From: Pseudomonas sp. WS 5079
GTDB taxonomy: Bacteria > Pseudomonadota > Gammaproteobacteria > Pseudomonadales > Pseudomonadaceae
DNA length: 64,000 nucleotides
Direction of reading: 5' to 3'
Assembly (NCBI RefSeq): GCF_012985465.1
Contig: NZ_JAAQWN010000012.1
Location: 1-64,000 of the forward strand
Shown here: piece by piece, positions 52,978 to 61,802 of the stretch
How positions within the stretch are numbered: the stretch's first letter is position 1
Layout: the number at the start of each line of letters is the position of its first letter
Notes under the pieces: generated by a model
Told to the model about the DNA's origin: nothing
What the model saw: the letters and a program-made list of their open reading frames with translations, nothing else
The model's database searches: none
Made by a program: the position numbers and the translations under genes

Positions 52978-55680
52978 TCAAATGGTTATTCTGGATAACT
53001 CCGCGCCAGGCTCCTGGTTCACGCTCAATTGCGCAACGATGGCGTCCTGCAAGCGGCGGCATAGTTCAGGGTCGGACAGCGGCTGGTTATCGGCATCGGT
53101 GATAAAGAACACGTCCTCGACCCGCTCGCCCAGGGTGGCAATCTTGGCGTTTTGCAACGACAGGTCAAACTCCAGGAAAATCCCGCCGATCCGCGCCAGC
53201 AGGCCAGGGCGATCCGGCGCGCTGAGTTCCAGTACGGTCACCGGGCGCTGGGCATCGTTGTGGATCGTCACCTGGGGCGCAAAGGCAAAATGCTTGAGCT
53301 GGCGCGGCACCCGGCGCTGGATGATGGTTGGGTAGTCGTCGGGGTTGCGCAGGGCTTCGGTCAGGCCTGCGCGGATCTTTTTCACCCGCTCGGGGTTGTC
53401 GCCGATGGACTCGCCTTCGGTGTCGAGCACGATGTAGGTGTCGAGGGTGAACTGGCTGCTGGACGTAATGACCCGGGCGTCGTGAATGTTCAGATTGAGC
53501 TGGTCCATCGCAGCCACGGTCACGGCGAAGAAGTCGTGCTGGTCCGGGGCGTAGATGAATATCTGCGTGCCGCCTTCGAATTCACGCTGGGTGGTTTCCT
53601 TGATCAGCACCAGCGGGCCACCGTCGGCCGGCTGCTGGAGGATCGCGTCGGTGTGCCAGGCCACATCGCCTGCAGTGTGGCGCAGGAAATAGTCGTCGCC
53701 CAACTGCGACCAGAGTTGCTCCACATCGTCCGGGTCGTTGCCGCCACGCACCAGGATATCCAGGGCCGCGTTCTGGGTGCGGCGGATCTGTTCTTCGCGG
53801 TCCACCGGGTTTTCCAGGCCCCGGCGCAAGGCGCGCTTGGTCTCGGTATACAGCTGGCGCAACAGGCTGGCGCGCCACGAATTCCAGAGGGTCGGGTTGG
53901 TGGCGTTAATGTCGGAGACGGTCAGTACGTACAGGTAGTCGAGGCGGGTTTCGTCGCCGACGATCTGCGCAAAATCATGGATCACCTGCGGGTCGGACAA
54001 GTCCTTGCGCTGGGCTGTGGTGGACATCACCAGGTGGTTCTGTACCAGCCAGACGATCAGGCGGCTGTCCCACTGCGGTAACTGGTGACGCTGGCAGAAG
54101 GCTTGCGCATCCACCGCGCCGATTTCCGAATGGTCGCCGTGCCGGCCCTTGCCGATATCGTGATAAAGGCCGGCGAGGTAGATCAGCTCAGGCTTGGGCA
54201 GCCTGGCCATCAGCTTACTGGCCAGCGGGAATTTCTCTGACACCTGGGTGTATTGCAACTTACGCAGGTGTTTGATCAGGTTCAGGGTGTGGGCGTCGAC
54301 CGTGTAGATGTGGAACAGGTCGTGCTGCATCTGCCCGACAATAAAGCCGAACTCCGGCAGGTAGCGCCCAAGGATGCCGTAGCGGTTCATGCGCCGCAGG
54401 TTGCGGTGGATGCCGATCTTGCACTTGAACAGCTCGATAAACAGGCTGGTATTGCGGATGTCGTGGCGAAATTCGTCATCGATCAGGTGACGGTTTTCCC
54501 GCAGCAAACGGATGGTGTCGGCGCGTACGCCCTTGATTTCCGGTTGCTGGGCCATCAGCACGAAAATTTCCAGCATGGCAAATGGCGTGCGCTTGAACAC
54601 GTTGTCGTTGCGCGCCTCGATATAGCCATCGTGCAGTTGGAAGCGCGCGTTGATCGGTTGCGGCGGCGCTTCGTCTTCCGGGGCCAGGATCACTTCTTCA
54701 AAGTGCTGGATGATCAGGTCGCTGAGCTGGGCGATGCTCATGACCACCCGGTAGTACTGCTGCATGAAGCTTTCGATACTGGTCTTCGCGTCTTCGCCCT
54801 CGAAGCCCAGCAGGGCGGCGATGGAGCGTTGGTGGTCGAACAGCAGGCGGTCTTCGGAGCGTCCGGCCAGCATGTGCAGGGCGTAGCGCACCTTCCACAA
54901 AAACTCCTGGGACGAGGCCAGCAGGGCGTTTTCGCTCTCGACCAAAAAGCCTTCGCCGGCCAGGGCACGCAGGTTCAGGGTGCCATACTGGCGACGGGCT
55001 ACCCACAAGATGGTCTGGATATCCCGCAGCCCGCCGGGCGAGCCCTTGACGTTGGGTTCCAGGTTGTATTCGGTGTCGTTGTACTTGTGATGCCGGGCTT
55101 TCTGCTCGGCACGCTTGGCCAGGAAGAACTCCTTGCTCGGCCACATGTGTGCGGTGCTGGTGACTTCCAGCATGCGCTGGCGCAGGCGCTCGGGGCCGCA
55201 GATGGTACGGCTTTCCATCAGGTTGGTGACCACGGTCAGGTCGGCGCGCGCCTCTTCGGCGCATTCCGCCACCGAGCGCACGCTCTGGCCGACTTCCAGG
55301 CCGATGTCCCACAGCAGCGTCAGAAAACGCTCGATGGAATCACGAAAGATCTCATGGTCGGCACTGTCCAGCAGGATCAGCAGGTCGATATCGGAGTAGG
55401 GGTGCAGTTCGCCCCGGCCATAGCCGCCGACGGCCACCAGGGCAATGTCGGCGTCTTCGCTCCAGTCGAACTGTTCCCAGGCCTTTTGCAGGATGTTATC
55501 GACGAACCAGGCGCGATCCTCGATCAGTCGGCGAATCTCCCGGCCGCTGCGAAAACGCCCGTCGAGCACCTCGCGGGCCTGGCGGATGGCCTTTTTGAAG
55601 GCGGCAATCGGGCTTGCCTTCAGCGCCAGTTCCGCCTGGAACTGGCCTCGGTCGAAGAGTTCGGGATCCACCTGGGGCAT
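52978..55680 (-). CDS. glnD: PII uridylyltransferase / uridylyl-removing enzyme
   Basis: A 900-residue nitrogen-status sensor that uridylylates and deuridylylates PII. The nucleotidyltransferase motif GGYGRGELHPYSDIDLLIL (~90-108), HD-domain residues in YHDIGKGRHGDHSEIG (~500) and two C-terminal ACT domains (~700 onward) give the full domain set. The upstream gene map is in the same direction, 67 nt away. Confidence 0.95.
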   Translation of the reverse strand: MPQVDPELFDRGQFQAELALKASPIAAFKKAIRQAREVLDGRFRSGREIRRLIEDRAWFVDNILQKAWEQFDWSEDADIALVAVGGYGRGELHPYSDIDLLILLDSADHEIFRDSIERFLTLLWDIGLEVGQSVRSVAECAEEARADLTVVTNLMESRTICGPERLRQRMLEVTSTAHMWPSKEFFLAKRAEQKARHHKYNDTEYNLEPNVKGSPGGLRDIQTILWVARRQYGTLNLRALAGEGFLVESENALLASSQEFLWKVRYALHMLAGRSEDRLLFDHQRSIAALLGFEGEDAKTSIESFMQQYYRVVMSIAQLSDLIIQHFEEVILAPEDEAPPQPINARFQLHDGYIEARNDNVFKRTPFAMLEIFVLMAQQPEIKGVRADTIRLLRENRHLIDDEFRHDIRNTSLFIELFKCKIGIHRNLRRMNRYGILGRYLPEFGFIVGQMQHDLFHIYTVDAHTLNLIKHLRKLQYTQVSEKFPLASKLMARLPKPELIYLAGLYHDIGKGRHGDHSEIGAVDAQAFCQRHQLPQWDSRLIVWLVQNHLVMSTTAQRKDLSDPQVIHDFAQIVGDETRLDYLYVLTVSDINATNPTLWNSWRASLLRQLYTETKRALRRGLENPVDREEQIRRTQNAALDILVRGGNDPDDVEQLWSQLGDDYFLRHTAGDVAWHTDAILQQPADGGPLVLIKETTQREFEGGTQIFIYAPDQHDFFAVTVAAMDQLNLNIHDARVITSSSQFTLDTYIVLDTEGESIGDNPERVKKIRAGLTEALRNPDDYPTIIQRRVPRQLKHFAFAPQVTIHNDAQRPVTVLELSAPDRPGLLARIGGIFLEFDLSLQNAKIATLGERVEDVFFITDADNQPLSDPELCRRLQDAIVAQLSVNQEPGAELSRITI

Positions 55681-55747
55681 CGATCGGCTTTCCTTTCTAT
55701 CTAGGTGTAGGTCACAACGTCGCTATCTGGAAAGCCCGCTGCAAGCA

Positions 55748-56530
55748 TCAGGCCGAAACGCGAGGGATCGTGTCATCGGCGCGCAGGGTGAAGATCTCAT
55801 AGCCCGTCTCGGTGACCAGCAGGGTGTGCTCCCACTGCGCCGAGAGCTTGCGGTCCTTGGTGATGGCGGTCCAGCCGTCGCCCAGCACCTTGGTGTCGGC
55901 CTTGCCCTGGTTGATCATCGGCTCGATGGTAAAGGTCATGCCCGCCTTGAGCTCCATGCCGGTGCCGGCGCGGCCGTAGTGCAGGATCTGCGGCTCTTCG
56001 TGGAACACTTTGCCGATGCCGTGGCCACAGAATTCGCGGACCACCGAGAAACCGTTCTTTTCTGCGTGCTTCTGGATCACTTCGCCGATATCACCCAGGC
56101 GGCAGCCCGGCTTGACCAGCTCGATGGCCTTGTACATGCATTCCTGGGTGACCTGGGACAGGCGCTCGGCCCACACCGGGACGTTGCCGACGTGGAACAT
56201 GCGGCTGGTGTCGCCGTGGTAGCCGTCCTTGATCACCGTGACATCGATGTTCAGGGTATCGCCGTCCTTGAGCGGCTTGTCGCCCGGGATGCCGTGGCAG
56301 ACCACGTGGTTGATCGAGGTGCAGATCGACTTGGGGAAGCCTTTGTAGTTCAGCGGCGCGGGGATGGCTTTCTGCACGTCGACAATATAGTCGTGGCAGA
56401 TGCGGTCCAGGGCTTCAGTGGTGACGCCAGGCTTGACGTGTTCGGCAATCATTTCCAGCACGTCGGCCGCCAGTTTGCCGGCAACGCGCATGCCTGCGAT
56501 GTCTTCGGCGGTTTTCAGGGTAACGGTCAT
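55748..56530 (-). CDS. map: Methionine aminopeptidase
   Basis: A 260-residue type I enzyme removing N-terminal Met. Metal ligands lie in DGDTLNIDVTVIKDGYHGDT, GHGIGKVFHEEP and MTFTIEPM, with the C-terminal HTLLVTETG motif. It is divergent from rpsB, the usual map-rpsB arrangement. Confidence 0.95.
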   Translation of the reverse strand: MTVTLKTAEDIAGMRVAGKLAADVLEMIAEHVKPGVTTEALDRICHDYIVDVQKAIPAPLNYKGFPKSICTSINHVVCHGIPGDKPLKDGDTLNIDVTVIKDGYHGDTSRMFHVGNVPVWAERLSQVTQECMYKAIELVKPGCRLGDIGEVIQKHAEKNGFSVVREFCGHGIGKVFHEEPQILHYGRAGTGMELKAGMTFTIEPMINQGKADTKVLGDGWTAITKDRKLSAQWEHTLLVTETGYEIFTLRADDTIPRVSA

Positions 56531-56790
56531 ACAGGCTCTCTCTAGCGCGACGCGCTGAAATCAATACGGTTTACGGGCGTGCGACAAAAAGGTGCAGCGT
56601 TCGCACAAGCCCAAAAAACGCGATTCTAACAGACGCAAGGTACAAACCATGAGTGTCTGGCTATCGCTTCTCTCTATAAGGTGTGGGTATTTTCACCCGA
56701 TTCAATGGCTTGGGTGGCGGTGGCGGCAAGCAAATGCGATTGCGGGTTTCGTTTTTGTCGTTGCTGTGGTATAAAATGCGCCGCTTTCCG
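56531..56790. other. Divergent map-rpsB intergenic region
   Basis: No gene is supportable in this part. It includes a TATAAAAT -10 (56770-56777), the best candidate rpsB promoter, though no -35 with a standard spacer is clear. The remainder towards 56916 is the structured rpsB leader. Confidence 0.45.
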
Positions 56791-56910
56791 GGGATACCCC
56801 GCAAAGCTTAAATCCACACACGTGTCGACACGATGACCTGGGTGCCGGAGGCCTTGAAGCCGCTGGTTGGTCATTGGGATACGTGGAGGCCAAACCCGAC
56901 TTATTAAGGA
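56791..56910 (+). ncRNA. Structured rpsB (S2) mRNA leader, t44-like
   Basis: The ~120 nt before rpsB are rich in hairpin-forming sequence (GGGGATACCCC; ACACACGTGTCGACACG) and contain a block around 56836-56887 (GATGACCTGGGTGCC ... GGTTGGTCATTGGG). Position and character fit the S2-autoregulated rpsB leader ('t44' RNA) of gamma-proteobacteria. This is from memory; no covariance model was run. Confidence 0.55.
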
Positions 56911-56916
56911 ACTATC

Positions 56917-57657
56917 ATGTCCCAAGTCAACATGCGCGATATGCTGAAGGCCGGTGTGCACTTCGGTCACCAGACCCGTTACTGGAACCCGAAAATGGGT
57001 AAATACATTTTCGGCGCGCGTAACAAGATCCACATCATCAACCTTGAAAAAACCCTGCCAATGTTCAACGAAGCTCTGACTTTCGTAGAGCGCCTGGCCC
57101 AGGGCAAAAACAAGATTCTGTTCGTCGGCACCAAGCGTTCCGCTGGCAAGATCGTTGCTGAAGAAGCAGCACGTTGCGGTTCGCCGTACGTCGATCACCG
57201 CTGGTTGGGCGGCATGCTGACCAACTTCAAAACCATCCGTGCTTCCATCAAGCGTCTGCGTGACCTTGAAGTGCAAGCCGAAGACGGTACTTTCGCCAAG
57301 CTGACCAAGAAAGAAGCGCTGATGCGCTCCCGTGACCTGGAAAAGCTCGATCGTTCCCTGGGTGGTATCAAGGACATGGGCGGTCTGCCTGACGCACTGT
57401 TCGTTATCGACGTTGATCACGAGCGCATCGCGATCACCGAAGCCAACAAGCTGGGTATCCCGGTTATCGGCGTAGTCGATACCAACAGCAGCCCGGAAGG
57501 CGTTGACTACATCATCCCAGGCAACGATGACGCAATCCGCGCTATCCAGCTGTACATGGGTTCGATGGCTGACGCTGTAATCCGTGGCCGCAACAATGTT
57601 GGCGGCGGCACCGTAGAGTTCGCTGCTGAAGAAGCACCGGTCGCTGCAGCTGAGTAA
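56917..57657 (+). CDS. rpsB: 30S ribosomal protein S2
   Basis: A 246-residue S2: MSQVNMRDMLKAGVHFGHQT and the DHRWLGGMLTNFKTI and DVDHERIAITEANKLGIPVI blocks are unmistakable. It is followed by a strong hairpin and tsf. RBS AAGGAAC. In related bacteria S2 represses its own operon through the leader. Confidence 0.98.
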   Translation: MSQVNMRDMLKAGVHFGHQTRYWNPKMGKYIFGARNKIHIINLEKTLPMFNEALTFVERLAQGKNKILFVGTKRSAGKIVAEEAARCGSPYVDHRWLGGMLTNFKTIRASIKRLRDLEVQAEDGTFAKLTKKEALMRSRDLEKLDRSLGGIKDMGGLPDALFVIDVDHERIAITEANKLGIPVIGVVDTNSSPEGVDYIIPGNDDAIRAIQLYMGSMADAVIRGRNNVGGGTVEFAAEEAPVAAAE

Positions 57658-57685
57658 TTGACGCCCTGGCGTTGACTCAGTAAGC

Positions 57686-57711
57686 AAAAAGGGGGCTTGG
57701 CCCCCTTTTTG
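57686..57711 (+). terminator. Terminator/attenuator between rpsB and tsf
   Basis: AAAAAGGGGGC-ttg-GCCCCCTTTTT: a strong intrinsic terminator inside the rpsB-tsf pair, probably making tsf expression partial or separately promoted. Confidence 0.9.
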
Positions 57712-57850
57712 CCACCTCGAAAACCATTTGTGAGCGGCACAGCTACAGCATCTGTAACGTGCAGCGGTTAACAAGGGTGGTTCGGGAAGAATTGAACGCC
57801 CGTACAAGTCGGGTGGAATGGTTGAAAACCTATCCAAGAGGAATTTGAAA

Positions 57851-58714
57851 ATGGCAGCAATTACTGCAGCGTTGGTTAAAGAACTGCGTGAGCGTACTGG
57901 CGAAGGCATGATGGATTGCAAGAAAGCCCTGGAAAAGGCTGACGGCGACATCGAAAAAGCCATTGATGACATGCGTGCTTCGGGCGCGATCAAGGCTGCC
58001 AAGAAAGCAGGCAACGTAGCTGCTGAAGGCGCGATCGCTCTGAAAGAAGACGGCAAATCCGCCGTTCTGCTGGAAGTGAACTCGCAGACCGACTTCCTGG
58101 CCCTGCAAGACGACTTCAAGGCATTTGTTGCTGCCAGCGTTGAAAAAGCGTTCGCCGACAAACTGACTGACGCCGCTCCGCTGATCGCAGCCCAAGAAGC
58201 TGATCGTCTGGTACTGGTCGGCAAGGTTGGCGAAAACGTCAACATCCGTCGCCTGGTGCGTGTTGAAGGTGACGTGGTTGGTGGTTACCTGCACGGCAAC
58301 AAGATCGGTGTTGCAGTTGTCCTCAAGGGCGGCAACGTTGAACTGGCCAAAGACATCGCTATGCACGTAGCGGCCAGCAACCCAGAGTTCCTGCTGCCTT
58401 CGGAAGTTTCTGCTGAAGCGATCGAGCGCGAAAAAGCTGTGTTCCTGCAGCTGAACGAAGAAAAAATCAAAGGCAAGCCAGAAAACATTGTTGAGAACAT
58501 GGTCAAAGGCCGTATCAGCAAGTTCCTGGCCGAAGCAAGCCTGGTTGAGCAGGCGTTCGTCAAGAACCCTGAAATCAAGGTTGGCGAACTGGCCAAGAAA
58601 GCCGGTGCTGAAATCGTTTCCTTCACCTACTTCAAAGTAGGCGACGGCATCGAGAAGCCGGTCGACAACTTCGCTGAAGAAGTTGCTGCCCAGCTGGCTG
58701 CCGCCAAGCAATAA
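57851..58714 (+). CDS. tsf: Elongation factor Ts
   Basis: A 287-residue nucleotide-exchange factor for EF-Tu. The N-terminal UBA-like region AAITAALVKELRERTGEGMM (TGAGMMDCKKAL motif) and core VNSQTDFLALQDDF are characteristic. ATG 57851 is chosen (AGAGGAA upstream); the extension to 57818 is spurious. Confidence 0.97.
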   Translation: MAAITAALVKELRERTGEGMMDCKKALEKADGDIEKAIDDMRASGAIKAAKKAGNVAAEGAIALKEDGKSAVLLEVNSQTDFLALQDDFKAFVAASVEKAFADKLTDAAPLIAAQEADRLVLVGKVGENVNIRRLVRVEGDVVGGYLHGNKIGVAVVLKGGNVELAKDIAMHVAASNPEFLLPSEVSAEAIEREKAVFLQLNEEKIKGKPENIVENMVKGRISKFLAEASLVEQAFVKNPEIKVGELAKKAGAEIVSFTYFKVGDGIEKPVDNFAEEVAAQLAAAKQ

Positions 58715-58772
58715 GACAGTTTTCAACTGTCGCCCAAGAGAGGCTGCCCGCTCACGCGCGCAGCCTCTTTTC
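58715..58772 (+). terminator. Terminator after tsf
   Basis: A small GACAGT-tttca-ACTGTC hairpin is followed by AGAGGCTGC ... GCAGCCTCTTTT, an intrinsic terminator. Confidence 0.85.
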
Positions 58773-58806
58773 AAATGGGAGGCTCAATTTTATTTGGCTT
58801 CCCTTT

Positions 58807-58832
58807 GGAACTGGCTTACAAAGCCGTGTTCC
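58807..58832. repeat. Imperfect inverted repeat upstream of pyrH
   Basis: GGAAC-t-GGCTT ... AAGCC-gt-GTTCC in the 211-nt tsf-pyrH gap. It could be an operator or a leader hairpin; no known site recognised. Confidence 0.35.
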
Positions 58833-58925
58833 GATGGCGCTGTGACAGCGTCCAGCTAGAGTGAACGCAAGCCGTAAACGGCTCGCCAAGAATTTTTTAA
58901 AAATACGCCGCAGGAGAGATTCGCA

Positions 58926-59669
58926 ATGGCTCAGCAGGGCAGTGGTTATCAGGCTCGCTATAAACGCATTCTACTCAAGCTTAGCGGCGAGGCCCTGATG
59001 GGCTCGGAAGAGTTCGGGATCGATCCCAAGGTGCTTGACCGCATGGCGCTGGAAGTCGGCCAACTGGTCGGTATCGGCGTCCAGGTCGGCCTGGTGATCG
59101 GTGGTGGCAACCTGTTCCGTGGCGCGGCACTCAGTGCTGCTGGCATGGATCGGGTCACTGGCGACCACATGGGCATGCTGGCCACTGTGATGAACGCCCT
59201 GGCCATGCGCGACGCCCTGGAGCGTGCCAATATCTCGGCCATCGTGATGTCGGCCATCTCCATGGTTGGCGTGACCGATCACTATGATCGCCGCAAAGCC
59301 ATGCGCCACCTGAATGCCAAAGAGGTGGTGATCTTTGCCGCCGGTACCGGCAACCCGTTCTTCACCACTGACTCGGCTGCCTGCCTGCGTGCCATCGAAA
59401 TCGATGCTGACGTAGTGCTCAAGGCTACCAAGGTCGATGGTGTCTACACTGCCGATCCATTCAAAGACCCGCATGCCGAGAAGTTCGATCATCTGACTTA
59501 TGATGAAGTGCTGGATCGCAAGCTGGGTGTGATGGACCTGACGGCAATCTGCCTGTGCCGCGACCACAAGATGCCGCTGCGCGTATTTAACATGAACAAG
59601 CCCGGCGCCCTGCTGAATATCGTACACGGCGGCGCAGAAGGGACTCTGATCGAGGAAGGCCAACAATGA
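58926..59669 (+). CDS. pyrH: Uridylate kinase
   Basis: A 247-residue amino-acid-kinase-fold enzyme making UDP. KLSGEALMGSEEFGID, IGGGNLFRGAAL and GTGNPFFTTDSAACLRA mark the family. Overlaps frr by four bases. First gene of the pyrH-frr-uppS-cdsA-dxr-rseP run. Confidence 0.97.
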   Translation: MAQQGSGYQARYKRILLKLSGEALMGSEEFGIDPKVLDRMALEVGQLVGIGVQVGLVIGGGNLFRGAALSAAGMDRVTGDHMGMLATVMNALAMRDALERANISAIVMSAISMVGVTDHYDRRKAMRHLNAKEVVIFAAGTGNPFFTTDSAACLRAIEIDADVVLKATKVDGVYTADPFKDPHAEKFDHLTYDEVLDRKLGVMDLTAICLCRDHKMPLRVFNMNKPGALLNIVHGGAEGTLIEEGQQ

Positions 59670-60223
59670 TCAACGAAATCAAGAAAGACGCCCAAGCGCG
59701 TATGCAGAAATCCCTGGAGTCTCTGAGCCACGCATTCGGCCAGATTCGTACCGGCAAGGCTCACCCAAGCATCCTGGGCAGCGTGATGGTGCCTTACTAC
59801 GGTTCCGACACTCCGCTGAGCGGCGTGGCCAACGTGACTGTGAAAGACTCGCGCACCCTGCAGGTCGTGGCCTTCGAGCGCAACATGCTCGCTGCCGTCG
59901 ACAAGGCTATCCAGAGTGCTGGCCTGAACCTCAACCCAACGAACCTGGGTGAGCTGCTGCTGATCTCCATGCCGGCCCTGACCGAAGAAACCCGCAAGGG
60001 CTTCACCAAGCAGGCGCGCAGCGCAGCGGAAGATGCCCGTGTTGCGGTGCGTAACATCCGTCGTGATGCCTTGGGTGACCTGAAGAAACTGGTCAAGGAC
60101 AAGGAAATCAGCGAAGACGAAGAGCGTCGTGCCATTGCCGATATCGATAAGCTGACCAAGGAATCCGAGGCCATGATCACCAAGGCCACGGAAGAGAAAG
60201 AAAAGGACCTGATGGCCGTATAA
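59666..60223 (+). CDS. frr: Ribosome recycling factor
   Basis: A 185-residue RRF: IRTGKAHPSILGSVMVPYYG and VRNIRRDALGDLKKL are diagnostic. It splits post-termination ribosomes with EF-G. Start overlaps the pyrH stop; uppS follows after 17 nt. Confidence 0.97.
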   Translation: MINEIKKDAQARMQKSLESLSHAFGQIRTGKAHPSILGSVMVPYYGSDTPLSGVANVTVKDSRTLQVVAFERNMLAAVDKAIQSAGLNLNPTNLGELLLISMPALTEETRKGFTKQARSAAEDARVAVRNIRRDALGDLKKLVKDKEISEDEERRAIADIDKLTKESEAMITKATEEKEKDLMAV

Positions 60224-60240
60224 GGGGTCAGGACGCTTTC

Positions 60241-60996
60241 ATGGAAAAGACCAAGCAGACTGTGCCCTCCGCGGTGCCGCGCCATGTCGCGATCATCATG
60301 GATGGGAATAATCGCTGGGCGAAAAAACGCTTTATGCCAGGTGTCGCCGGGCATAAAGCGGGTGTCGATGCGGTACGGGCCGTGATCGAGGTGTGTGCCG
60401 AGGCCAAGGTCGAGGTATTGACCTTGTTTGCCTTCTCCAGTGAAAACTGGCAGCGCCCGGCCGACGAAGTCAGCGCCTTGATGGACCTGTTCTTCAAGGC
60501 CCTGCGTCGTGAGGCCAAGCGCCTGAACGACAACAACATCAGCTTGCGCATCATCGGCGATCGCTCGCGGTTCCATCCGGAGCTGCAGGCGGCCATGCGT
60601 GAAGCCGAGGCGATCACCGCTGGCAGCAACCGCTTCGTCCTGCAAATCGCCGCCAATTATGGCGGGCAATGGGATATCGCCCAGGCTGCGCAGCGCCTGG
60701 CGCGTGAAGTGCAGGCCGGCCATCTGCGCCCGGAAGACATCACGCCCGAGTTGTTGCAAACCTGCCTGGTGACTGGCGACCTGCCGTTGCCGGACCTGTG
60801 CATCCGTACCGGTGGCGAGCACCGCATCAGCAACTTCCTGTTGTGGCAGTTGGCCTATACCGAGCTGTACTTCTCCGACCTGTTCTGGCCGGACTTCAAA
60901 CACGATGCCATGCGCAATGCGCTGGCCGATTTCGCTTCCCGTCAGCGTCGCTTCGGTAAAACGAGCGAGCAGATCGAAGCTGGAGCCCGGGTTTAA
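60241..60996 (+). CDS. uppS: Undecaprenyl diphosphate synthase
   Basis: A 251-residue cis-prenyltransferase: IIMDGNNRWAKKRFMPGV carries the catalytic Asp (DGN), FAFSSENWQRP is the second conserved block and DLCIRTGGEHRISNFLLWQ the fifth. It makes the lipid carrier for peptidoglycan and O-antigen. It overlaps cdsA by one base. Confidence 0.97.
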   Translation: MEKTKQTVPSAVPRHVAIIMDGNNRWAKKRFMPGVAGHKAGVDAVRAVIEVCAEAKVEVLTLFAFSSENWQRPADEVSALMDLFFKALRREAKRLNDNNISLRIIGDRSRFHPELQAAMREAEAITAGSNRFVLQIAANYGGQWDIAQAAQRLAREVQAGHLRPEDITPELLQTCLVTGDLPLPDLCIRTGGEHRISNFLLWQLAYTELYFSDLFWPDFKHDAMRNALADFASRQRRFGKTSEQIEAGARV

Positions 60997-61802
60997 TGCT
61001 TAAACAACGAATCATCACGGCACTGATCCTGCTGCCGATCGCTCTGTGCGGGTTTTTCCTGCTCGAAGGCGCAGGTTTTGCACTGTTCATTGGCCTGGTC
61101 GTGACCCTGGGCGCCTGGGAATGGGCGCGCCTGGCAGGGTTCGCCGAGCAACTGCCGCGGGTGGTGTACGCCGCCGTTGTCGCGTTGTTGCTGTTCCTGA
61201 TGTACATCCTGCCGGATGTCGCACCCTGGGTGCTCGGGGCTGCGGTGCTGTGGTGGGCGTTGGCGACATTCCTGGTGTTGACCTACCCGCGTACCAGCAG
61301 CCAATGGTCCAGCGTCGCCTGCAAGCTGGTGATCGGCCTGCTGATCCTGCTGCCGGCCTGGCAGGGCCTGGTCTATATCAAGCACATGGCCCTGGGCAAC
61401 TGGTTGATCATGGCGGTGATGGTACTGGTCTGGGGCGCGGACATCGGTGCGTACTTCTCCGGCCGTGCCTTTGGCAAGCGCAAGCTGGCCCCGGCGGTCA
61501 GTCCCGGCAAGAGCTGGGAAGGGGTGTACGGCGGGCTGGCGTTGACGTTGCTGATCACCCTGGTTGTTGGCGTTGTGCGCGAGTGGGATGCCAAGCAAAT
61601 CCTCCTGGCCCTGGTCGGTGCGGCGGTGGTGGTGCTGATCTCGGTGGTTGGCGATCTGACCGAAAGCATGTTCAAGCGCCAGGCAGGCATCAAGGACAGC
61701 AGTAACCTGCTGCCGGGCCATGGCGGCGTGCTGGACCGCATCGACAGCCTGACGGCGGCGATCCCGGTGTTTGCCGTGCTGTTGTGGATGGCCGCTTCGT
61801 GA
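60996..61802 (+). CDS. cdsA: Phosphatidate cytidylyltransferase
   Basis: A 268-residue multi-pass membrane enzyme (about 8 TMs) forming CDP-diacylglycerol. The C-terminal signature SVVGDLTESMFKRQAGIKDS and LLPGHGGVLDRIDSL is intact. Overlaps dxr by four bases. Confidence 0.96.
   Translation: MLKQRIITALILLPIALCGFFLLEGAGFALFIGLVVTLGAWEWARLAGFAEQLPRVVYAAVVALLLFLMYILPDVAPWVLGAAVLWWALATFLVLTYPRTSSQWSSVACKLVIGLLILLPAWQGLVYIKHMALGNWLIMAVMVLVWGADIGAYFSGRAFGKRKLAPAVSPGKSWEGVYGGLALTLLITLVVGVVREWDAKQILLALVGAAVVVLISVVGDLTESMFKRQAGIKDSSNLLPGHGGVLDRIDSLTAAIPVFAVLLWMAAS

Noticed and set aside
58807..58832. GGAACT as a possible hrp box before pyrH
   Set aside because: No CCAC at the required spacing; it is part of an inverted repeat upstream of a housekeeping gene.
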